Source of the DNA: Siderastrea siderea
Lineage: Eukaryota; Cnidaria; Anthozoa; Scleractinia; Rhizangiidae
Length of the DNA stretch: 64,000 bases
Assembly: GCA_964030785.1 (NCBI GenBank)
Contig: OZ034971.1
Span: 19,718,365 to 19,782,364, forward strand
Direction of reading: 5' to 3'
The notes under the pieces are model-generated. The model saw only the letters and a list, made by a program, of their open reading frames with translations, had not been told where the DNA came from and ran no database searches. Shown piece by piece: positions 56,931 to 64,000 of the stretch. Numbering within the stretch: position 1 is the first letter of the stretch; every line of letters starts with the position of its first letter. Both the position numbers and the translations under genes were made by a program.

Positions 56931-57122
56931 CTGCGCAGTTGAAACATCCTCAAATGACACGAGCCTCTTCTTTTCCATTGTCCCGATATTTTCCCACTAC
57001 GAATCCACAATGTGTCTTGCCCAGGGAATCCTCTTGTGAGGCGCAGGTTTGGTTATCTTGTTTTTCGAAACATTTCTCTGCATCTTTCTCATTACACCTA
57101 TTACACTGGGTTGGACCAGAAG
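56931..57122 (-). pseudogene. Copy C three-finger domain, N-terminal half exon (in-frame TGA)
   Basis: Minus-strand homologue of 10,597-10,788, same 192-nt length and phase: ASGPTQCNRCNEKDAEKC through KYRDNGKEEARVI, then TGA, then GCFNCAG. The intact copy has CGC at that codon, so a CGA-to-TGA CpG transition is a plausible route. The donor is GC (GCAAGT) as in the 19.4-kb copy. With the frameshift and the tail stop, this copy is almost certainly non-functional. Confidence 0.85.
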
Positions 57123-57696
57123 CTCTAAGAAAATCAACAAAATCCATTATCGGAGGATCTCGGAAGAAGTATTCTACTCGCTTTTAACAAGGAGGCTAAA
57201 GACTTCGTCAATAATTTTGGGACCCCTTTCCATTTCTGAAATTACCGAGGGAAATTCTTAGGAGAACCACTCCCCCCCCCCCCCACCCCCAATGATTTTT
57301 TTTCCATCTACCCGTTGCACAACTTGTTTAAGGGGGGCTAGGGGTCATTTCAACCCTGGTAGTGGCAAAGGCTATTATGTTAAAGTTGAATTCACGTGAA
57401 ATGGGCCGCTATTATTGAAGCGTCCCAAGATTTTTGTCCAGGGTTGAAGCTTCAAAACGCTGGATCGTTGGGTCATTTAGCTCCTATACATTTCTTTATA
57501 TTAGCCTTGAAAACTTAATCGAGAACGAAACCGCGGACAGATTCCATAGCCTTTTTTTTCCAGGACGTTTATACCAAATGACGCGGCCAGAAACCGACCA
57601 AATCCACTAAAATTCCTTTTTGATTGGTTTTCGAGCAACAGCTTCCACCATAGCAGTGGTTAAGGAGGGCCCCTCGTTTTATGTTATGTGGATTAT

Positions 57697-57697
57697 C

Positions 57698-57756
<59 letters not shown>

Positions 57757-57830
57757 TTTATTTTTGTGTCTAATTGATCTAGCACCCTGTAAAGACAGGG
57801 TGCTAATTGGGGACACACTAAATAATAACA
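57697..57830 (-). mobile_element. SINE 3' end with (AAT)n tail, minus orientation
   Basis: An (AAT)n run of about 60 bases is followed by TAGCACCCTGTAAAGACAGG, then GTGCTAATTGGGGACAC, which is the complement of the SINE 3' domain seen at 31,095-31,150. The 11-bp perfect inverted pair TAGCACCCTGT/ACAGGGTGCTA forms a tight hairpin. Confidence 0.7.
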
Positions 57831-58025
57831 ATATTACAAATTGTTAATTCTTAAAACTCAGACAAACACTTTAGGACGAAATTTGGATGAATTGAACTAC
57901 ATTGAATCTTCGTTACATTTATTTCTTCATTCCGCAGTTCAAATATATGAATATCATATATTCATAATTTCATCTTCATCTTTCCCGGGTATATTACGAA
58001 CCAATTTAATGACCAGCTCCCAGTT

Positions 58026-58097
58026 GGTTTGTTAGCTCAATTGGTTAGAGCGCTGCACCGGTATCGCAGAGGTCAGGGTTCGAGTCCCGAGGATCTT
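58026..58097 (+). repeat. tRNA-like sequence (SINE head or tRNA pseudogene)
   Basis: TTAGCTCAATTGGTTAGAGC is a good A box and D arm, and GGTTCGAGTCC a perfect B box. The anticodon loop would read CCGGTAT (GGT at 34-36) with C instead of the near-universal T33, the stem has an A.C mismatch, and no 5' sequence pairs with the 3' GAGGATC region, so a functional tRNA is unlikely. Confidence 0.65.
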
Positions 58098-58599
58098 CTT
58101 TACATTTATTACAAGCTACACAACTTGTATGCGAAATTAGAGAAAAAAATATATATCGATTTCTGCATATTACGAACCTTTTGACTGATCTGTGCTTTAT
58201 TTTAGCCGTTCTCAAACATAAATATCTTACATTCACAGCCACCTAGGAAGCTCAATATACATTAAGAATGTTTTGCTATCACGAAAGATCTCTGAACTGA
58301 AAAGAGAAAGTGCTAAGAATTCTTTTTCTCAATATTGAAAACAATTGTAAGAATGACCAAAATCATCCCGTAAAACATTATTCGTGATTTACTTGAAAAC
58401 GGTCTTACAGATTTTGTCTCAATAGACATTGAGTAGGTTGTGAACTTCTAATCTTCCAAATTTCTTTATAGAGTCTGACTAATTTCAAGGTAATCGACTT
58501 TATATAAAACGAGGGGCTGTCCATGTCCATAACCGTTGCTATGGTGACAGTTGTTGCTAGGAAACCAATAACAATAAACTTTGGTCGCATTTTGAAAAG

Positions 58600-59615
58600 A
58601 TGGTGTAGCATCAAGGAAATCGAATTTGGTCTTCTATGCGAAATTTTGATTTCAAAAGATACGCTACGAGGCCACAAAAACCGTTGCGACCTACTTGAGG
58701 CCTAAACAAAATTGCGTGGAATCTGGTTATCAATTACCGATGGCTAAATGTAACATACATACACAGGCTACCCTAAAAGCGGAGCTCGCAAAGAATAAGC
58801 TAATGTTCGTTTCTGGGTTTCTTCGCCCAAAAGTATCTTGGGGACTTTTTCGGAAGTGTTTTTCTCACGAAAAATGTTTGTTAAAAATCCTGAAAGAGTT
58901 TCCAACTGCAGCTTCAAACTGTACTTTTCAGACAATTTTCTTATTCACAAGCTGTCTTGCTTGTTATGATGTTCCATTTCCTGTCATTTAACCGAATGTT
59001 TAACTGTCGAGGCTAGTCATATCTTCTTGGTCTTAATTGGCTGTTCGCTTGAATGAACTGGAAACGTCGCTCATCTGCAATGTTAAGGTAAAGTTTCAAG
59101 TAAATGGGTTGTCGTTCTGGGTTTTTATCGTGTTCAGGTGTTAGCAAATAACACAAAATGCCACTAAATCAAACGTCAGAGGCACTGAAGCGAACCGATC
59201 AACTGACAAAAAAAATTCGCTGGCAGCTGTTCTTGTGGCTTTCTTTGGAAAGTTAATTAAGGACGATTCCTCCTTTTGTTACGGCGCATACGTACTGCGC
59301 ATCAGTCGGGATATTCAGGTTTCTTAAGAAATTTGCCTCCAATACAACAATATTTTCACGCGGTTTATGACTATGTGGAAAAAGCAGATTTTAGCAAGGG
59401 CTATCAGAATCCAAAAAGAAAATTGGGGATAACCACGCATTTTTCAGAGATAATTGAGCTTAAATTTGGAAAGAAATTGGTATACATTCTTTGTATTTTA
59501 AATAACGCTTTTTTTTTCTTTTTGGATTCCAATAACCCTCGCTAAGATCTAGTTTTTCCCCAGAGTCATAACAAATAAGCTCAAATTAAATTCTTCCCAA
59601 ACACTGTAGATTGTG
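58600..59615. other. No gene recognised
   Basis: Frames at 58,695-58,991 and 59,276-59,545 are open for 90-98 codons but begin without ATG context or family motifs; the second ends in a T-rich run. Could hide an exon of the copy C gene, but I could not support one. Confidence 0.3.
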
Positions 59616-59619
59616 GAGT

Positions 59620-59860
59620 TTTAACTTCCTGTCCTTATTGTTTAGTTTGTTCCAACATGACTAAGTTCACGTGCCCTTGCTTAATTTTAACAATATGCAC
59701 GAATATAACGACATTTAGTTAACCACATTTTACTGCTGAAGTATATGGTATGGCAGAATGTTTAGTGAAACGAGAATGTTTACTGTTTTATGGCATGTTT
59801 TTACTATCACTTTCATAAATTCGGAACACTTTTCGCCAATTATTAGACCCTGTTTCGTTT
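59620..59860 (+). repeat. Duplicated segment shared with 28.11-28.27 kb
   Basis: Shares CTTCCTGTCCTTATTGTTTA, a CACGAATATAACGACATT stretch and CGCCAATTATTAGA with copy B in the same order, with about 90 extra bases near 59,725-59,810. Confidence 0.75.
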
Positions 59861-60005
59861 AGCTCGGAATCACATTATCAGACTGGCTGCACGAGGAATA
59901 AGTGTTACAGTACATTCCTATTTTGTGCAAAAAATAGCCTCGCAAGATAAGGCAGTTGCAAATTAAAGAAAACCAATATTGTTTTCAGCGAGAAACTAGT
60001 TCCAT

Positions 60006-60343
60006 ATGCCGTACTTACTCGATTAAACGCCGCAGATGGAAGCGAAATTACCAATAAACGCCCTCGAATAAACGCCGCACCCAATCGGAAGAATGTGGCG
60101 TTTATTCGAGGATTATAAGAAAAGTAATTCTCCGAAAGTTGTTCAAATCACAAGCCAGACAATTGCGATTCTATCTAAGCAAAAAAGCGAAACATTGGAA
60201 ACTGAAACTTGTTTCTGTTTTACATAATATTTACAAATGATTTACCGTAATTGTTGTCAGTGATTTAAGAAATATGATTTTGAATTAAACGCTGCCCTCG
60301 AATAGACGCCGAATCCGAAACGCTAAAGACTTAAATACGGCAT
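60006..60343. mobile_element. MITE-like repeat with ATGCCGTA ends
   Basis: ATGCCGTACTTACTCG at 60,006 and inverted TTAAATACGGCAT ending 60,343. Inside, words like CTCGAATAAACGCCGCA recur in both orientations. No ORF. Confidence 0.6.
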
Positions 60344-60925
60344 TTAGTGTAATGCGCCATTGGCAGAGAGCCTTTCTTTAAAAAAAACTCCAGTATTAGA
60401 TTTAGTGTCCAATTAAGGCCGATGCATTAACACTTGAGGCCCCATTGAGTGAGTCTGGGTATCCCTTTAACTTTTTCTTGAAATATCCCATATCCCCTTC
60501 ATCGTGCGGTCTCGTATCCCTAAAATGATGAGTACTGATGACGTCATTTCCTGACACCAAAACGTTTGCTTAATAAATACAGAACTGACCTTTCTACCAT
60601 GCTGGACCCTGCAGTTCTCTCAAAATAAAGCGCTGAAGTATTTGTCAGTTTGTTCAGTTTCTCCTATTCAGCTTTTCCATGTCAAACTCTAACTTCAATA
60701 TTTTTGGCTTTTTAACCTGAATTAGAGTATCTTCTATTTTGGTGTTTGTTCCTTTAAAGAACTTGATGTCAGCTGTCAATTTCACGCCCGCTGAATACTG
60801 AAAAACTCATTTAACTAAACTAACTTAAGAAAACTAAAGATCCATAATGCCTGACATGCTTGTAATGATTGCTATTTTACTATCGAAATTTACGCTTACT
60901 TTGTGTTATAATACTGATAATTGGG

Positions 60926-61033
60926 AGAGCAGGGATGGCGTAGTGCGAGAGCGCACCCCTCCAACCAATATGGCCTGGGTTCAGCTCCCGATCCCGGTGT
61001 CATAGGTGGGTTTTGTTGTTGGTTCTCGTCAAG
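60926..61033 (+). mobile_element. tRNA-derived SINE, 3'-truncated
   Basis: Same head as the SINE at 30,905 (GAGCAGGGATGGCGTAGTG..., TGGCCTGGGTTCAGCTCCCG) ending after GTTGTTGGTTCTCGTC. The B box has decayed (GGTTCAGCTCC). Confidence 0.8.
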
Positions 61034-61865
61034 GACCAACGAATGTTTTGAGGCAGCGTGTTTTATTAAAGGTTGGTTACACACAAACAAATTCAAGCTC
61101 TTATCCCAGGAGTACTAGAACGGCTTGTATTGGATTATTAAGACTCTTTTCTTTGATTATCTAGTTTAGAATAATTCCTTTAAGTGGTACAGGTAAAACA
61201 CCAGAGTTTTACGGCTTGCAGAACCGATAAAAACCGAATAATACGCGCAAGGCTTATTTGTTAAGTTTCACACTTGAGGCAAGTCAGTGATCGGGCTGAT
61301 ATTTTTCATATAGACAGATAACAAGATCCGACTCGCTTACTGAACTGGCTCGCCTCGAAATAAATACCCCTTAAAAAATTCAATAAAGAAACGGAAGAAT
61401 TGAAAATGTGGGTAAAAAAGCTCGTTACGCCGTTACGCGTTACGCCGATTACTAACACCCAGGTTTGCCATCCAGATGTGTCAGCGCCACATTTATAAAA
61501 CAAATAATAAAGAAGTCTGCCAAATCTGTGATAAGAAATAAGGTAAATTGAGCATAACTAGCACGTGGCATATTGGATTATTTCCTGTAACTGCCAATTA
61601 AGTAAAACTACAAGGCTGCGCCTTCCTGTCAGGTCTTTTGTTTATGTATATTCAACACAGAGCATGCATGAAATATCAAGTCATAATCCGCATCGTTTAA
61701 GTTGATTTTTTATGCCAAATTGTCAAATTGGAGTGCTGTATAGAGATGAAAACTAAAAAATCGGACGGTTTTGTTGTTTTCCAGAGCTAAATGCAGTTGC
61801 GTTACCACTAGGGACAAACAATAGCGATATTGCACTGTGTGACCACTGCGCAGCACGTTCGCGGC
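61034..61865. other. Upstream region, nothing recognised
   Basis: AT-rich sequence between the SINE and the promoter of the plus-strand signal exon, with no supported element or ORF. Confidence 0.35.
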
Positions 61866-61872
61866 GTTTTGG

Positions 61873-61930
61873 CCAATGATAGATAGATTGGTTTATAAAA
61901 CTTGAATTGTGTTGATCTTGAAGTTCTGAG
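61873..61930 (+). promoter_or_regulatory. CCAAT and TATA boxes of the plus-strand signal-exon gene
   Basis: CCAAT at 61,873-61,877 and TATAAAA at 61,894-61,900 are 17 bases apart; transcription would start near 61,925-61,930, about 150 bases before the ATG at 62,077. A short direct repeat (TTCAATCATAGCATCTT, twice) lies in the presumed 5' UTR at 61,939-61,970. Confidence 0.5.
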
Positions 61931-62076
61931 CTCTGGCTTCAATCATAGCATCTTCAATCATAGCATCTTATCATTTCGTTTTGTCAAGTACAAAAGTTGA
62001 TACCAAGGACTTTTACTCAATTTGCAATAGTGGCGTCTTATCTCATTGACTGATGAATTATTTCTCGGTTTGCAGC

Positions 62077-62122
62077 ATGAAGCTCTATCTTGCTATCACT
62101 TTGCTTTTTGCAGGCGCAGTCG
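62077..62122 (+). CDS. Signal-peptide first exon of a further secreted gene (continues beyond window)
   Basis: ATG at 62,077 encodes MKLYLAITLLFAGAV plus the first base of a glycine codon, then a GTGAGT donor at 62,123. Length (46 nt), phase (1) and sequence style match the minus-strand signal exon at 21,489-21,534, roughly 70 percent identical by eye, so this is probably a paralogous Ly6/uPAR-like gene oriented away from copy C. No next exon is visible; retroelements fill the rest of the window and would lie in its first intron. An upstream in-frame start is possible at 62,053, but the TGCAGC just before 62,077 and the paralogue favour 62,077. Confidence 0.65.
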
Positions 62123-62639
62123 GTGAGTACGCACGTGTTTCATTTTGTGCACTCTATTCAGTTAGTAAAACTTCAAGATCAACACAATTCAAGTTTTATC
62201 GAAGACGAACCCCGAATCTAACACGAAAAGAGGCTTAGCTTTATTTGCATAGCTGTCTTTCCAAAACGCGAGCACATTTTTTTAATGATTTTGAACAACG
62301 TTTTGCGGTTTGGTATCGACGGGGCGCTACAATCTCTAAATGAATGAATGAGAACTTTGGCCAATTACTTACCACAACAAATCTCTCCCCCTCTCATCCT
62401 TATCATTTTTGCACACAATTTATTTAATTCATGCTTAATTGCAGGCAAAAGCTTTCAAAACATCCACTTTGCCGGACCAGAGATAATGTAAGACCCCTGG
62501 ATATTCTTTCAGGCGGGGAAAGAATCTATCTGACTTTAGAACGAAGAATCAAAACACGACGCCATTTTTCCATGTGCTCACACAATTTTTTATTCGTTAC
62601 ATCCCATAATAAGTTTTACAGTTTTCAGTCTCCCCCGCG

Positions 62640-63104
62640 GCCTGGGTCCTCAGCTCTTCTCCTCAGGATCTGAGACGTTTAATGGGCACAGGTGGCTTAT
62701 TGGACGGATAAGTTTATGGCCTCTTGTGATCACCTGGACAACACGCACCTGTCCATCTTGTCCTGGGAATACTTCATCTACTCGTCCCAGATGCCGCGCG
62801 GTGCATTTTGGTCGACTACAAGTACAACATCTCCAACCCGCAAGTTATCTCTGGCCTCCCTTCATTTCTTCCAAGTGTTGAGTGCCACCAGGAACTCTTC
62901 TCTCCACCGCTTCCAGATTATTTTCACCAGGTTCTGGATCCATCTCCATCGGTTCCAGGGATTAAAAGCCACTTCATGAGCTACTTGGGGGGCTAGCTGT
63001 CCTCCTAGCTGGCCAACCAAGAAATGGGTCGGGGTCAACACTCGTTCGGGAGTATGCGCGGGAGCGGCGTGTGATGGCACGAATTTTGAACCGGAGCGAA
63101 GCAT
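62640..63104 (-). pseudogene. BEL/Pao retrotransposon polyprotein 3' end (decayed)
   Basis: Minus-strand reading gives PTHFLVGQLGGQLAPQ, then NPWNRWRWIQNLVKIIWKRW, REEFLVALNTWKK, a stop, then NLRVGDVVLVVDQNAPRG, a one-base frameshift, and LGRVDEVFPGQDGQVRVV ending LIRPISHLCPL. This is the C-terminal part downstream of the integrase in BEL/Pao elements (DUF5641). One stop and one frameshift show it is dead; no LTR was identified. Confidence 0.85.
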
Positions 63105-63185
63105 CCGTCCCCAATCGGTCTATCCTCGATTGAATGACAATCCTTGGGAAACAAACAAGCGTCTAAAAACCTCCTTCACCAGCTG

Positions 63186-64000
63186 ATGAGTAAAAAAGGG
63201 AGAAGACATAAAAGAGGAGCACGAGGCTCGACAGAGGAAGAACTAACTTTAGCCAAACGAGCAAATATGGCGGCCGAGCACGTGGAAGAAACACTGATGA
63301 CAGAACTCCCTCAAGAAGATACAGCAACTGAAGAGCCTAGTCTCTCAGAACTAAAAGAGATGTTAGTGAACATCCAGATTACAGTCTCCAATATCCTCAT
63401 GGAAAACAAGAGACTAAGCAGCGATATGAGTGAATTAAAATCCACAGTCACTAAACAGAACACCGAAATAACAAACCTCGAGACGTCATTGGCAAAAGAC
63501 AGAGAAAAAGCTAGATGAGGCAGAGAAGGAGATGACCACTCTAAGAAATCGCCTAAACGACCAACAAGAGGAAATCTATGAGTTGTATGAATTACAGGAC
63601 AGGTTAGAGCAATATACTAGAAAAAACTCTCTAGAAATACCAGGAGTCCCAGAAAGCGCCTATGAGTCGCCTGAAAAGGTTGTTATGAAAATTGCAGAAG
63701 CGCTTGAAGTGCCAGTCCAACCTAATGACATTGAAATTGTCCACAAACTTAAAAGGAAGGGCAACAAGCCAATAATCTTCAAGTTTCTAAGTCATAAAGT
63801 CAAATCCAAACTGTATAAATCAAGAGCGAAGCTGAGAAATACGTCAGTATCCAACCTCTTCCCAACCTCGACCGCGGCTATACGCGTAGCATCTGACAGA
63901 ATTTTTCTGAACGAAAATCTGGCATCATATAGGCGAAGAATTATTAACAAGGCGAACGAAATGCGTAGAGACGGCGAATTGATAAGCGCCTGGTCTTTGG
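63186..64000 (+). pseudogene. Non-LTR retrotransposon ORF1 (frameshifted, runs off the window)
   Basis: ATG at 63,186 opens MSKKGRRHKRGARGSTEEEL, followed by a long heptad-like coiled coil (LSELKEMLVNIQ, MSELKSTVTKQNTEITNLE). Near 63,500 a one-base shift ends that frame at 63,518; the next frame continues KLDEAEKEMTTLRNRLNDQQ, QDRLEQYTRKNSLEIPGVPE, HKLKRKGNKPIIFKFLSHKV and SDRIFLNENLASYRRRIINK to the last base. Coiled coil followed by an RRM-like RKNSLEI-G-P domain and a C-terminal basic domain is the layout of LINE ORF1 proteins, which bind the element RNA. The reverse transcriptase ORF should follow beyond the window. Confidence 0.75.

Larger units (their letters stand above)
57600..58600. 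repeat. Pair of inverted short repeats around a SINE
   Basis: 57,615-57,690 (TTGATTGGTTTTCGAGCAAC ... CCCTCGTTTTATGTT) is approximately inverted at 58,495-58,580 (AAACGAGGGGCTGTCC ... TTGCTAGGAAACCAAT). Both read as IGF.AT..TIA...SPSFY, so they are copies of one repeat facing each other. Confidence 0.55.

Noticed and set aside
58045..58242. Minus ORF ending DPRDSNPDLCDTGAAL
   Set aside because: It is the antisense translation of the tRNA-like sequence.

Overview
This is a eukaryotic nuclear window, AT-rich and mostly intronic or intergenic. Genes are split into short exons with GT-AG (two GC-AG) introns, and the spaces hold non-LTR, BEL/Pao and DNA-transposon relics, tRNA-derived SINEs, MITEs, satellites and microsatellites. 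The recognisable proteins point to a cnidarian, most likely a stony coral: a terminal exon resembling coral uncharacterised skeletal organic matrix protein 5, Ly6/uPAR three-finger exons, and repeat families I associate with coral genomes. Species cannot be named from this sequence alone.

Layout. (1) 1-588: last exon of the skeletal-matrix-like gene (+). (2) 3,537-21,534: minus-strand exons of a GPI-anchored Ly6/uPAR-type gene: signal exon, two exon pairs each coding a three-finger domain, and a Thr/Pro-rich GPI-tail exon. All introns are phase 1. The distal pair (10.0-10.8 kb) is intact; the proximal pair (18.6-19.6 kb) has an in-frame stop. Its introns hold a TA-flanked element (6.46-8.17 kb) and a TTAA-flanked element (14.86-17.72 kb). 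(3) 21.9-26.2 kb: a TTAA-flanked element with long inverted arms, holding an exon-like ORF interrupted by a second, nearly palindromic TTAA-flanked element. (4) 28-32.4 kb: a partial copy of the duplicated block with a broken matrix-protein exon, a SINE and a 134-bp tandem repeat. (5) 32.4-39.3 kb: mostly featureless. (6) 39.35-41.79 kb: a large palindrome. (7) 44.9-48.4 kb: a ~371-bp satellite. (8) 48.4-51.2 kb: dispersed repeats and a Crypton-like relic. (9) 51.2-57.2 kb: second main copy of the block, with a matrix-protein exon relic and a Ly6 gene copy broken in all three recognised exons. (10) 57-64 kb: SINEs, a divergently oriented signal-peptide exon with CCAAT/TATA promoter, a BEL/Pao 3' relic and a non-LTR retrotransposon ORF1 running off the end.

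How it fits together. The window is a locally duplicated neighbourhood of two secreted or surface gene families, with one likely functional Ly6 copy, decayed paralogues, and many inverted-repeat elements. Comparing copies gives empty sites that date some insertions after the duplication. No prokaryotic features, CRISPR arrays or rRNA genes were seen. All splice models were read by eye and lack transcript support.
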